In this document: positions 1 through 8,775 of the stretch, one piece after another
Position numbering within the stretch: position 1 is the stretch's first letter
Layout of the letters: each line of letters opens with the position of its first letter
Assembly: GCA_038503075.1 (NCBI GenBank)
Contig: JBCAML010000016.1
Coordinates: forward strand, 1,364,001-1,428,000
DNA length: 64,000 nucleotides
Source of the DNA: Gyromitra esculenta
Lineage: Eukaryota; Ascomycota; Pezizomycetes; Pezizales; Discinaceae
Reading direction: 5' to 3'
Position numbers and translations under genes: made by a program
Notes under the pieces: generated by a model
What the model was told of the DNA's origin: nothing
What the model saw: only the letters and a program-made list of their open reading frames with translations
Databases searched by the model: none

Positions 1-906
1 GTGGATGAGGACGGGGGCCTTAGTAAAGGCATCTTTCAGGGCTTCGAATGCGAGTTCTGCTTCGACTGTCCATTCAAAGATAACACCTTTCCTTGTAAAA
101 GCAGTAAGGGGGGCAGCTAATCGGGAGAATCCTAGGATGAATCGTCGGTAAAAATTTGCGAAGCCAAGGAAAGCTTGTACATCTTTGACTGACTTTGGAC
201 GGTTCCAATCCCGGACGGCTTTGAGTTTATCATCGTCCATTTTTATACCTTCGGGGGTTAGTATTAGGCCCAGGTACTTGATGGATTGCACGTGGAACTC
301 GCACTTCTCAGGTTTGAGAAGGATATTATTGGCTTTGAGTGCATTGAGGACTTGTCTGACATGTACTTTATGTTCGGCGAGGGTATCGCTGTAGATCAGG
401 ATGTCGTCAAGGTAAGCGGTGCAGAAGAGATCCAGGTATTCTCGGAGGGAATCGTTTACGAATCGCTGGAATGTACCGGGGGCGTTGGTAAGACCGAATG
501 GCATTACCATATACTCATATAGACCATATCGAGTTCGGAAGGCAGTTTTCCATTCCTCTCCTTCGGCAATGCGAATCTGATGAAAGCCATCACGTAGGTC
601 AAGTTTCGAGTACCATTGGGCTTTCGCAAGTCGGTCCAATGTTTCCTTGACTAGGGGGGAGGTGTAACGATCTTTCATAGTGAGGGCATTAAGGCCACGG
701 TAGTCCACACACAGACGAAGGGATCCGTCAGGTTTGGCAGCGAAGAGGACTGGGGAGCCAGCAGAAGAAGAACTTGCACGGATAAAGCCTTTTTCTAGAT
801 TGTCTTCGATGTATTTCTTCAAAACCAGAAGTTCATCGCGAGACATACCATAGAGAGGTCCAAACGGTGGTTAAAGAAAGAAAGAAAAAGCAGAGAGAGA
901 GGGAGG

Positions 907-939
<33 letters not shown>

Positions 940-976
940 CTTTAGTTGTTTTACTATCGAGGACTTTGTTTATCTC
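1..976 (-). mobile_element. Ty3/Gypsy element 2, reverse transcriptase part (distal half, left of nested insertion)
   Basis: Read on the minus strand this encodes the reverse-transcriptase/RNase H part of a Ty3/Gypsy polyprotein, closely similar to element 1. Visible motifs are the LCVDYRGLNA block, KLDLRDG, and the YLDDILIY catalytic box (complement of about 390-425). The frame appears open and runs off the left edge of the window. The segment ends on the right at the ATCTC target duplication (972-976) where element 1 inserted. Next to it, complement 930-971 still encodes the EIN...KTTK segment that continues the interrupted protease-RT linker. Between that linker and the GPLYGMSRDE block, about 40 codons present in element 1 are replaced by a GA-rich tract, so this copy is probably defective. 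Confidence 0.9.
871..939. repeat. GA-rich tract replacing pol sequence of element 2
   Basis: Purine-rich GAGAGA/GAAA low-complexity DNA sits exactly where element 1 has unique coding sequence between the protease and reverse-transcriptase domains. It is the first of three GA tracts within 350 bp (also 1075-1124 and 1191-1214), each replacing rather than interrupting homologous sequence. Confidence 0.85.
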
Positions 977-1349
977 TTTCACGGATTGATTCAGGGATGA
1001 CTCGTGGTTCGGATGGTTGTACAATTTCTTTGTTGTTCGGTTAGGTTTTGGGTTATTAGGATAATGTTTTTGTAGGAAGAGGGAGAGAGATGAGAGAGAG
1101 AAGGAGAGAGAGAGAGAGAGAGAGTTTCTTTCTTTAAGAACGTTCTCAGTTTACTTCTCCTGTATTCTTTTAATACTATCTCGGTTCTACGAGAGAGAGA
1201 GAGAGAGAGAGAGATCTCACACTTAACTCACCTTGAGTTAGACCCACGTAGGACCTGTAGAAAACTTCGTCACTCTTATCGCAACAGTTACGTTTAAGTA
1301 TTTCTCTTCCATACAGAGATACAGAGCAGGCTGGGACTGAACCGTGAGA
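977..1349 (+). repeat. 5' LTR of element 1 (rearranged)
   Basis: Its first 98 bases match the start of the 3' LTR almost perfectly, with one transition near the terminus. The segment holding the TATA-like TATTTAAG is replaced by GA repeats (1075-1124), and a second patch by GA repeats (1191-1214). The stretch around 1307-1332 also differs from the 3' LTR. The self-primer sequence AAGCAACGT of the 3' LTR is AAGAACGT here, one base shorter. Confidence 0.9.
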
Positions 1350-1361
1350 TTACGTTGCTTT
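1350..1361 (+). other. Primer-binding site, self-priming type
   Basis: Immediately after the 5' LTR, ACGTTGCTT (1352-1360) is the exact complement of AAGCAACGT at 6604-6612 in the 3' LTR. That LTR site lies about 45 nt downstream of a TATA-like box, where the transcript is expected to start. Elements of the Tf1/sushi group prime reverse transcription with the 5' end of their own RNA instead of a tRNA, and the same 9-nt match exists in element 2 (8765-8773 against 8990-8998). I see no tRNA-complementary TGG-type site. Confidence 0.65.
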
Positions 1362-1392
1362 TCTCATCTACACCTCCTACTCCGAAGTAAAA

Positions 1393-2730
1393 ATGAGCTC
1401 CCCCGCCCCCGTCACCTCCTCATCTGAAGGAGCCGCTGTCGCCACACCCCGCTTCCCCACAAAGGAAGCCTTCGCTCAGGCCTATAGAGACGACCCCGTC
1501 GAGTTGTTTAACCGACTCCAGGAACTCAACCAGGCTCTCGAGGACCAAATTGACGTCCTACAAGAAGGAACGCAGGAGCTAGAGATAAAGCTCAACACCG
1601 CCCAAATCCAAGCAGACAACGCAAATCACCATGCTCAACAACAAGACCAACGGGTCAGCGACGCTTCAACCCTCATTGACCGATTACGTCGAGAACGGAA
1701 TGAGGCTCGTGCAAACCTTTCCCTCCCCCCGGCTCCACCAAACCTCACGGCCACTCCCCCACCGCCATCGGTCACCACCCATCGCTCTGAACGTATGCCT
1801 GACCCGGAGAAATTTGACGGATCCAGAACAAAACTCCCCGGTTTCATCCTCCAACTCCGTTCAAAACTCGCGGTTAACAGGGATCGATTCGCTGACGAGA
1901 ATACCATGATTCTCTATACAATCAACCGCTTGGAGGGAGCGGCCCTGGAACAAGTCCGACACACGGTCCTTCCTTCTGGCCTTACAACCTGGACCAACGC
2001 CGCCGCCCTCATCGCCGCCTTGGAGACTGCCTTTGGAGACCCCGACCCCACCGGTACTGCACGACGAGAACTGCACCAACTTCGTCAAGGCAAACGCGAC
2101 TTCTCCGCCTACCTAGCGGATTTCCAACGCATCATGGGACAACTAAACTTCGATGAAAATTCGAAGATGGATGCCCTTGAACACGGTATGTCCGAAGAAT
2201 TAAAGGAAGCTATGGTCTTCGCCGCCGCTATGCCCGCTACTCTCAACGACATGATCCTAGTCCTTACTAGAATGGACAATCGTATCCGAGCCCGTAAGGC
2301 AGAGAAACGAGGGAGTGCCCGTGAGAATATGGGACAGTTTAGTGCCCCAGCCAATGCAATGACTCCTTTTGTTCCCGCCTCATCGTTTGTACCAGGAGGC
2401 CTTGCTCCCATGGATCTCTCCTTTGGACGTACTAGCAATCTCTCTCGACCCCCTCAGGATCAAAGGTATACAATGGTAAATGGCAGAAGGAAGCTATCGG
2501 AGGAAGAAAAACAATGGCGCCGTTCTACCGGCAAATGCATGTTTTGTGCCGCCCCCGATCACTCCTACGCCAATTGCCCCTCCGCTCCAAAGAAACCCAC
2601 GATGAGGGGGGCCCTCACAGCACCACCCGCCAGCCGTACCCCTCCAGCCTCCTCGCTACCGCCACCACCTCTCCCACCTCAGTTCTTCGCCCTGGAAGCC
2701 GCCAGCGCCTCCAATGAGGCTTTAAACTAG
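1393..2730 (+). CDS. gag: Gag protein of element 1
   Basis: This 445-residue structural protein forms the retrotransposon particle. Its N-terminal part is a coiled-coil-prone region (about residues 30-110), followed by a proline-rich linker and the retrotransposon gag domain (about 130-300; the block GxLNFDExxKxDALE is shared with element 2). Near residue 380 it carries a single CCHC zinc knuckle, C-x2-C-x4-H-x4-C, for RNA binding. A proline-rich tail follows. The start at 1393 follows the primer site by about 30 nt. The last sense codons TTA AAC precede the TAG stop and form the slippery site for making Gag-Pol. Element 2 encodes a 415-residue homologue on the other strand. Confidence 0.92.
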   Translation: MSSPAPVTSSSEGAAVATPRFPTKEAFAQAYRDDPVELFNRLQELNQALEDQIDVLQEGTQELEIKLNTAQIQADNANHHAQQQDQRVSDASTLIDRLRRERNEARANLSLPPAPPNLTATPPPPSVTTHRSERMPDPEKFDGSRTKLPGFILQLRSKLAVNRDRFADENTMILYTINRLEGAALEQVRHTVLPSGLTTWTNAAALIAALETAFGDPDPTGTARRELHQLRQGKRDFSAYLADFQRIMGQLNFDENSKMDALEHGMSEELKEAMVFAAAMPATLNDMILVLTRMDNRIRARKAEKRGSARENMGQFSAPANAMTPFVPASSFVPGGLAPMDLSFGRTSNLSRPPQDQRYTMVNGRRKLSEEEKQWRRSTGKCMFCAAPDHSYANCPSAPKKPTMRGALTAPPASRTPPASSLPPPPLPPQFFALEAASASNEALN

Positions 2731-2764
2731 TTTCACCGAAGTCGACCAGTGACCCTGCTTCGGT
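2721..2764 (+). promoter_or_regulatory. -1 ribosomal frameshift signal at gag-pol junction, element 1
   Basis: The heptamer TTTAAAC (2721-2727) has the ideal phase T TTA AAC in the gag frame and is followed at once by the TAG stop. Seven nucleotides later comes a hairpin: ACCGAAG (2735-2741) pairs with CTTCGGT (2758-2764) around a 16-nt loop. Pol is open in the -1 frame from 2718. X-XXY-YYZ heptamers with a hairpin at 5-9 nt are the known design of -1 frameshift sites. Element 2 has the same layout with compensatory stem changes. Confidence 0.88.
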
Positions 2765-5700
2765 TCCATTTTCTTTACCTTTGTCTGCGTTTTCCATTTC
2801 AGGTTTTTCGGTGTCGGATATGTGCGTGGAGGATCAGTTAGATGGGGAACACTTTGTTATTTCTTGTAGCATTTCCCATAATAATAAAATCATCAAAACC
2901 CACGCACTATTGGACACTGGAGCCTCAGGATTCGCTTTCATTGACAAAGACTTTGCGAGTCACCACGCCCTACCCCTTCTTCCCCTAAAAAATCACCGAC
3001 AACTTGAGGTAATAGACGGCCGCCCAGTCTCATCAGGAGACATTACCCATATTGCCAATATTCATCTCTCTATCCAACAACACCAAGAACAAGCCCCCTG
3101 CTTCGTTACTCAACTAGGACATTACCCCCTCGTTCTTGGAATCCCATGGATGAACTATCACGACGTCCAACTTCACTTCGCCCAAAAACGCATTGAGTTT
3201 AATTCTAAACTCTGCACCACCCACTGTGCACCACATTCCCCAGCCGTATCCACCTCAGCCATTACAGTACCACCCCGTTTCAATATGTCGTTTATTGGAG
3301 CTGCAAGTTTTCGAACCCTTACCCGAAAACGTACCTCTCAGGCCTATGCTATGTCTCTTTATGAGATAAATAGGATCCTAGAGAAAACAACAACCAAGGA
3401 AGAATGGAGAGAAAGGATACCCACTGAATACCATGACTTCCTGGATATGTTCGATATATCAAAAGCCCAAGGACTACCCCCTCTCCGTTCCTATGACCAT
3501 AAAATACAACTAATGGAAGGAAAAGATGCCCCCTTCGGACCCTTGTATGGAATGTCACGAGAGGAATTAATCGTCCTGAAGAAGTACATCGAAGATAACC
3601 TAGAGAAAGGATTTATCCGTGCTAGTTCATCTCCAGCTGGATCTCCTGTTCTCTTCGTGAAAAAGGCCGATGGATCATTAAGATTGTGCGTGGACTATCG
3701 TGGCCTTAATGCGATCACTGTCAAAGACCGTTATACGTCGCCCCTTATTCGAGAAACCCTGGACCGTCTAGCAAAAGCACAATGGTACACCAAACTAGAT
3801 CTACGCGACGGTTACCATCAAATACGCATCGCCGAAGGGGATGAATGGAAGACAGCCTTCCGTACTCGTTATGGTTTATACGAATATCAGGTCATGCCCT
3901 TTGGCCTAACCAATGCTCCCGGAACTTTTCAACGCTTCGTGAATGATTGTCTTACAGAATATTTGGACATCTTCTGCACGGCGTACTTGGACGATATCCT
4001 CATTTACAGTAATACCTTCGCCGAACATCAAACCCACGTTCGCAAAGTCCTCCAAAAGCTCAAAGACAATAACATCTTGCTAAAACCAGAAAAATGCGAG
4101 TTCCAGGTACAAACCACTAAATACCTCGGACTTATTCTCACCCCCGATGGCATAAAGATGGACGAGGAGAAACTCAAGGCCGTCCGGGAATGGGGAACCC
4201 CAAAAAGCGTAAAAGATGTTCAGGCATTCTTAGGCTTTGCAAATTTTTATCGTCGATTTATTCTGGGATTCTCAAAGCTTGCTGCCCCCCTTACCGCCCT
4301 TACCAGAAAAGGCATCACCTTTGAATGGTCTGTCGAAGCTGACATAGCTTTCGAAAACCTAAAACACTCCTTCACCACGGCCCCAATCCTTATCCACTTT
4401 GATCCTGATAAAAAAATCATCGTGGAAACCGATGCCTCGGATTTTGTATCAGGGGGAGTCCTATCCCAATACGACGACGCCGGAATCCTGCACCCAGTAG
4501 CCTTCTTTTCGAAAAAACACTCACCAGCTGAGTGCAATTATGAAATCTACGACAAGGAGCTACTTGCCATCATACGAGTCTTTGAGGAATGGCGTCCGGA
4601 ATTGGAAGGTTCAAAACACCCAATTGACGTCATTAGTGATCATAAAAACCTTGAGTACTTTATGAGTACCAAGCAACTCAACCGCCGTCAAGCTAGATGG
4701 GCTGAATACCTATCGCGTTTTGATTTTGTGATCACGTATAGACCAGGAAGCCAAGGGGGAAAACCGGATGCGTTGACCAGGAGATCAGGAGATCTCCCCA
4801 AGGAAGAAGATGAACGATTAGCACATCAAAGCCAGGTGGTGCTAAAGAAGGAAAACCTTGACCCTAAGCTAAGTTTGTTGTCGGCTTCTTTATCAAACGA
4901 AGCCGCTGAATTGGACGCCCCCCTAAAAAAGCTATTTGCAGAAGGATATATCGCTGACAAGTTTCCTGAAAAGATCCTCCTAGCGTTAAGGAATAAGGAC
5001 CAACAATCCAAGGAAATTACCTTAAGCGAGTGCAAGGAGGAAAAAGGAAACCTCTATTACCGAGACTGCATCTACGTTCCAGACTCTGCCCCCCTCCGCC
5101 TTGAATTGATCAAGAGACACCACGATGCCCCTGCCGCAGGCCATCCAGGACGTGATAAAACCTTCGAACTCCTTGCTAGAAGGTTCTATTGGCCCAAGAT
5201 GAGGGAGTCGATCGGGCAATATGTCCGTAACTGTCATATCTGCCAGAAGGCGAAACCAGTTACCCAACGTACCCAAGGAGTTCTCCGCCCCCTACCTATT
5301 CCTAACCGCCCATGGCAAGAAATCTCTATGGATTTCGTTACTGGCCTCCCTGAATCAAATGGCTATGATGCTATCATGGTAGTAGTCGACCGACTGTCTA
5401 AAATGCGCCATCTTATCCCTTGTAATACTACCGTCAACTCCAGAGATGTAGCTGATTTATATCTACAACATGTCTGGAAATTACATGGGTTACCTACGCA
5501 TATCACATCAGACCGAGGTACCCAATTTACAGCTCATTTCTGGAAAGAGTTGTGTCAACGCCTTGGGATTCAAGCCAGGATGTCTACTGCTTTCCACCCG
5601 GAGACAGACGGGCAGACGGAAAGGCTAAACGCGGTCATGGAACAGTACCTACGATCTTATGTATCTTATCAACAAGAGGACTGGAGCAACTGGTTACCTA

Positions 5701-6422
5701 TGGCCGAGTTCTCAGCAAACAACCAGGAATCCGCGAGTACCAAAGTTTCTCCTTTCTTTGCTAACTATGGGTACCATCCTCGTTTCGATACTACTCTCCT
5801 CCCAACCCAAGCGACCCCGCAGAGCCTAGATGCTGCCTTGTTTAGTCAAACAATGCAAGAACTCTATGACCATCTACGAACGCAGATAAGAACGGCCCAA
5901 GATATCCAAGAAACGGCCACGAATAGACACCGTATACCTGCTCCAGCTTACCGAGTCGATGATCATGTCTTCGTTTCAATGAAGAACATTAGAACTACCC
6001 GGAATGCTCGGAAGTTGGATTGGAAATGGATGGGGCCCTATCCGATTAAAAAGATGATCTCTCCTTTTGCCTATGAAGTTGACCTTCCATCCTCGGTTAA
6101 GTACCACCCTGTCTTTCATGTTTCTTTATTGAAACCTGCGGCCCATGATGCTCTTCCCGGACAAATCATTCCTCCCCCAGCGCCTGTTGTTGTCAACGAC
6201 CAAGAAGAATATTATATCGAGAAAATCTTGGACCAACGGACATATCGTAAGAAACAACAGTACCTCGTTGAATGGACCGGATATGCTCACCCTACCTGGG
6301 AACCCGCCGAAGACTTAGCAGATACTTCGGCACTGGAAAAGTTTTTAATTACCCCGACCTTAACTACGCCTAATGTTCGCAGGAGCTCACGCTTGAAGGG
6401 GGGAGCTACTTTCATGGATTGA
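2721..6422 (+). CDS. pol: Pol polyprotein of element 1 (protease, RT, RNase H, integrase, chromodomain)
   Basis: The frame is open from 2718 to 6422. The first ATG is only at 2820, after conserved protease-domain leader, so expression is expected by -1 frameshifting from gag. Counting residues from position 2781: aspartic protease with LLDTGA near 43-48; reverse transcriptase with CVDYRGLNA near 303 and the catalytic YLDD at 402-405; RNase H with ETDASD near 549; integrase zinc finger H-H-C-C near 780-835; integrase catalytic core with DFVTGLP, SDRGTQ and the downstream ETDGQTE. At the C-terminus an EYYIEKILDQ...WEPAEDL chromodomain lies at about 1142-1185. No stop or frameshift interrupts it. 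The chromodomain places it among chromoviruses, whose integrases are thought to target heterochromatin. Confidence 0.95.
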   Translation, partial: FKLVSPKSTSDPASVPFSLPLSAFSISGFSVSDMCVEDQLDGEHFVISCSISHNNKIIKTHALLDTGASGFAFIDKDFASHHALPLLPLKNHRQLEVIDGRPVSSGDITHIANIHLSIQQHQEQAPCFVTQLGHYPLVLGIPWMNYHDVQLHFAQKRIEFNSKLCTTHCAPHSPAVSTSAITVPPRFNMSFIGAASFRTLTRKRTSQAYAMSLYEINRILEKTTTKEEWRERIPTEYHDFLDMFDISKAQGLPPLRSYDHKIQLMEGKDAPFGPLYGMSREELIVLKKYIEDNLEKGFIRASSSPAGSPVLFVKKADGSLRLCVDYRGLNAITVKDRYTSPLIRETLDRLAKAQWYTKLDLRDGYHQIRIAEGDEWKTAFRTRYGLYEYQVMPFGLTNAPGTFQRFVNDCLTEYLDIFCTAYLDDILIYSNTFAEHQTHVRKVLQKLKDNNILLKPEKCEFQVQTTKYLGLILTPDGIKMDEEKLKAVREWGTPKSVKDVQAFLGFANFYRRFILGFSKLAAPLTALTRKGITFEWSVEADIAFENLKHSFTTAPILIHFDPDKKIIVETDASDFVSGGVLSQYDDAGILHPVAFFSKKHSPAECNYEIYDKELLAIIRVFEEWRPELEGSKHPIDVISDHKNLEYFMSTKQLNRRQARWAEYLSRFDFVITYRPGSQGGKPDALTRRSGDLPKEEDERLAHQSQVVLKKENLDPKLSLLSASLSNEAAELDAPLKKLFAEGYIADKFPEKILLALRNKDQQSKEITLSECKEEKGNLYYRDCIYVPDSAPLRLELIKRHHDAPAAGHPGRDKTFELLARRFYWPKMRESIGQYVRNCHICQKAKPVTQRTQGVLRPLPIPNRPWQEISMDFVTGLPESNGYDAIMVVVDRLSKMRHLIPCNTTVNSRDVADLYLQHVWKLHGLPTHITSDRGTQFTAHFWKELCQRLGIQARMSTAFHPETDGQTERLNAVMEQYLRSYVSYQQEDWSNWLPMAEFSANNQESASTKVSPFFANYGYHPRFDTTLLPTQATPQSLDAALFSQTMQELYDHLRTQIRTAQDIQETATNRHRIPAPAYRVDDHVFVSMKNIRTTRNARKLDWKWMGPYPIKKMISPFAYEVDLPSSVKYHPVFHVSLLKPAAHDALPGQIIPPPAPVVVNDQEEYYIEKILDQRTYRKKQQYLVEWTGYAHPTWEPAEDLADTSALEKFLITPTLTTPNVRRSSRLKGGATFMD
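6395..6409 (+). other. Polypurine tract of element 1
   Basis: The purine-rich run GAAGGGGGGAG, directly before the 3' LTR, lies within the last codons of pol. It is the expected plus-strand DNA primer, and its position fixes the start of the 3' LTR at 6410. Confidence 0.75.
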
Positions 6423-6836
6423 TTCAGGGATGACTCGTGGTTCGGATGGTTGTACAATTTCTTTGTTGTTCGGTTAGGTTTTGGGTTATTAGGATAATGT
6501 TTTTGTATTTCGGTTGTTGCCGGGTTGTTGTTGGTGTTACTGAAAAGCGGGGTATTTAAGGAAGGATTTCGGTTGCTTTTGTTCTTCTTCTTTTTCTTTC
6601 TTTAAGCAACGTTCTCAGTTTACTTCTCCTGTATTCTTTTAATACTATCTCGGTTCTACCTCAGAATCCTCGCGGTCGCTGTCGCTGTAAACACTCTCAC
6701 ACTTAACTCACCTTGAGTTAGACCCACGTAGGACCTGTAGAAAACTTCGTCACTCTTATCGCAACAGTTCTCGTTTAAGTAGCTCTGCTCACCTTCTGGG
6801 ATACAGAAGGGCTTAGACTGGGACTGAACCGTGAGA
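6410..6836 (+). repeat. 3' LTR of element 1
   Basis: This 427-bp LTR is the intact version: TATA-like TATTTAAG (6553-6560), a pyrimidine-rich stretch, and the putative transcript start AAGCAACGT at 6604. It begins within the last pol codons and ends at GTGAGA, next to the ATCTC duplication. Confidence 0.92.
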
Positions 6837-7480
6837 ATCTCATATAGAGACATTGAGTAGACTTGAATACCCTTTTTCCTGGCAAGCATGCGGAAACTGG
6901 CGGCTCCAATAAAGGCGGCGTTAAGCTTAGCTGGAGGTGGGATGGCGGCGACGGAGACAATAGGTTGTTTGGGAGCACAATGGGTGGTGCAGAATTCAGA
7001 GTTGAATTCAATGCTTTTGTTGGCAAATTGTAAGTGGACGTCATGGAGGTTCATCCACGGGATACCGAGCACTAGGGGGTAATGTCCTAGTTTGGTGACG
7101 AAGAAGGGAGCTTTCTCGTTATGTTGTTGAATAGAAAGCTCCAGGTGACAGAGGTTGGTGATATCTCCTGAGGCAATTGTTCGGCCGTCAATGACCTCTA
7201 ATTGGCGAGGAGTTTTAAGGGGAAACAATGGTAGAGAATGGTGACGCACAAAGTTTTCATCAATGAAAGCGAACCCTGAGGCTCCAGTGTCAAGAAGTGC
7301 GTGTGTTTTTATAACTTTATTTTGGTGGGAAAGGCTACATGAAACTACAAAATGTTCCCCATCCAAATTATCCTCCACACACACATCCGACACTGAGAAC
7401 CCAGAAATAGAGAACGCTGACAAAGGAGAAAACGAAACCAGAGCAGGGTCACAGGGCGACTCTGGTTGAACTAGTTTAAA
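6837..7480 (-). pseudogene. pol: Pol of element 2, protease segment, interrupted by element 1
   Basis: On the minus strand, from the frameshift site at 7480 down to the insertion point, this encodes the N-terminal part of a Gag-Pol protein. It is highly similar to element 1: the conserved SGFSVSD leader, aspartic protease LLDTGASGFAF, HYPLVLGIPWMN, and the linker ending MSLYEI. It then breaks off exactly at the ATCTC duplication and resumes beyond element 1 at 971 downward. The frame runs on artificially into the 3' LTR of element 1 to 6656. The reading frame up to the break has no stops, so the element was probably intact before it was hit. Confidence 0.92.
7437..7480 (-). promoter_or_regulatory. 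-1 ribosomal frameshift signal at gag-pol junction, element 2
   Basis: On the minus strand, TTTAAAC (complement of 7474-7480) precedes the gag TAG stop. After 7 nt comes a hairpin of ACCAGAG (complement 7460-7466) with CTCTGGT (complement 7437-7443) and a 16-nt loop. Compared with element 1, pairs four and five change G-C to A-T and A-T to G-C, so pairing is kept while the sequence differs. Confidence 0.88.
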
Positions 7481-8718
7481 GACTCAACTGAGTCTGCTGC
7501 ATCGAAGGCGGAAAAACGAGGTGGCAAAGGCGGTGGAAAAACAGAGGAAGCTGGAGGAGCAGCGGGGGCATTAGTAGCGGCTCCCCTCATGACAGGGCGT
7601 TTGGAGGCGGAGGGGCAGTTGGAGAAGATGTGTCCTTCTCCGGCGCAGAACAGACAGCGGTTATTGGTCTGTCTCCACGTTTTTTCTTCGGGCGATAGTT
7701 TCCTTCTCCCGTTGATCTGAACATAGCGTTGTTCAGGAGCAGGGCGGGAGGTGGAGGTTCGACCGAAGGATAGATCCATGGGGGCAAGTCCTCCTGGGGC
7801 GAATGAAGAGGAGGCAGGGGTGAAGGCGGCGGGGGCGGCAGCGGGGGCGGCGAATTGTCCCATGGTGTTACGGGCATTGTTCTTCTTTTCCTCTCTTCTC
7901 GCTCGGATACGATTATCTAAGCGGAGGAGGAAGGCACAGAAGGAAGTAAAAGTGGTGGGGAAATCGGCGACAGTCACCACAGCTTCTTTTAATTCGTCTG
8001 ACATTCCGAATTCCAGGGCATCGTTTTTTGCTGACTCGTCGTAGTTTAGTCTTCCCATGATCCGCTGGAAGTCGGCAAGGTAAGCGGAAAAATCTCGTTT
8101 TCCTTGTCGGAGCTGGTGCAGTTCGCGGCGAGCGGTTCCTAGTGGGTCGGGGTCACCGAAGGCGGTTTCGAGGGCAGTGATCAGTTCGGCGGCGTTGTTC
8201 CAGGTGGTAGTCCCGTCAGGGAGGACAGAGTGGCGGATCTGTTCGAGGGCGGCTCCCTCAAGACGACTGATAGCATACAATATCATATTGTTGCTACTAG
8301 AGAAGCGGTCGGCGTTAACCGAGAGTTTTGATCGGAGTTGTAGGACAAACCCGGGGAGTTTATCGCGGGACCCATTAAATTTATCTGGGTCGGGCATTTT
8401 GTCTGAACGGCCTCCTTGTGTATGAGCGGGGGGCGGTGGTGGGGAAGGCGCAGGTGGTGGGGGAGCGGCATTAAGGAGGCGGGCGACCTCTGCTTCAGCT
8501 GCTTGTAGTTGGGATTGGCAAGTGTTGAACCTTGCCGTCATGTTATTTCTTTCTTGAGTGGCTTCCTCAAGTTGGAGGTCTGCGTACGTGAGGTTGTCGA
8601 CCCGCTGTTGATAGTGGGAGCGAATTTCCTCATAAGCGGAGGCGAGGTCGGCGTTGGCGGCGGCCTGGAAGTTCTCAAACGTTGGGAAGGTCCAGGGGGC
8701 GGGGGCAGGGTTGCTCAT
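7471..8718 (-). CDS. gag: Gag protein of element 2
   Basis: This 415-residue Gag is homologous to that of element 1: coiled-coil N-terminus, proline-rich linker, gag domain with GRLNYDESAKNDALE, and a CCHC zinc knuckle (C-x2-C-x4-H-x4-C, complement of about 7620-7665). It ends in the same TTA AAC TAG junction. The frame is uninterrupted. The N-terminal third differs most from element 1, so these are related but distinct families. Confidence 0.92.
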   Translation of the reverse strand: MSNPAPAPWTFPTFENFQAAANADLASAYEEIRSHYQQRVDNLTYADLQLEEATQERNNMTARFNTCQSQLQAAEAEVARLLNAAPPPPAPSPPPPPAHTQGGRSDKMPDPDKFNGSRDKLPGFVLQLRSKLSVNADRFSSSNNMILYAISRLEGAALEQIRHSVLPDGTTTWNNAAELITALETAFGDPDPLGTARRELHQLRQGKRDFSAYLADFQRIMGRLNYDESAKNDALEFGMSDELKEAVVTVADFPTTFTSFCAFLLRLDNRIRARREEKKNNARNTMGQFAAPAAAPAAFTPASSSFAPGGLAPMDLSFGRTSTSRPAPEQRYVQINGRRKLSPEEKTWRQTNNRCLFCAGEGHIFSNCPSASKRPVMRGAATNAPAAPPASSVFPPPLPPRFSAFDAADSVESLN

Positions 8719-8775
8719 GGTAATTTTATTTGAGGGGGAAGCGGGGTAGAGGGTGTAGATTAGGAAGCAACGTAA

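Larger units (their letters stand above)
977..6836 (+). mobile_element. Complete chromodomain Ty3/Gypsy LTR retrotransposon (element 1), nested in element 2
   Basis: A full-length element with LTRs (977-1349 and 6410-6836), primer site, gag, frameshift junction, pol with a C-terminal chromodomain, and a polypurine tract. It is flanked by a perfect 5-bp duplication ATCTC at 972-976 and 6837-6841. Removing the element and one duplication copy rejoins the element-2 reading frame on the minus strand exactly (Leu-Tyr-Glu-Ile-Asn), which proves the nested insertion and its borders. Gag and pol are both uninterrupted and the homologous parts of the LTRs are nearly identical, so the insertion is young. 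The borders are TTTCAC...GTGAGA, not the usual TG...CA. The 5' LTR has lost its TATA-containing segment to a GA tract, so this copy may not be transcribed from its own promoter. Confidence 0.95.

Noticed and set aside
6656..6836. C-terminal extension of the element-2 protease frame
   Set aside because: This part is antisense to the 3' LTR of element 1 and is an accident of the nested insertion.
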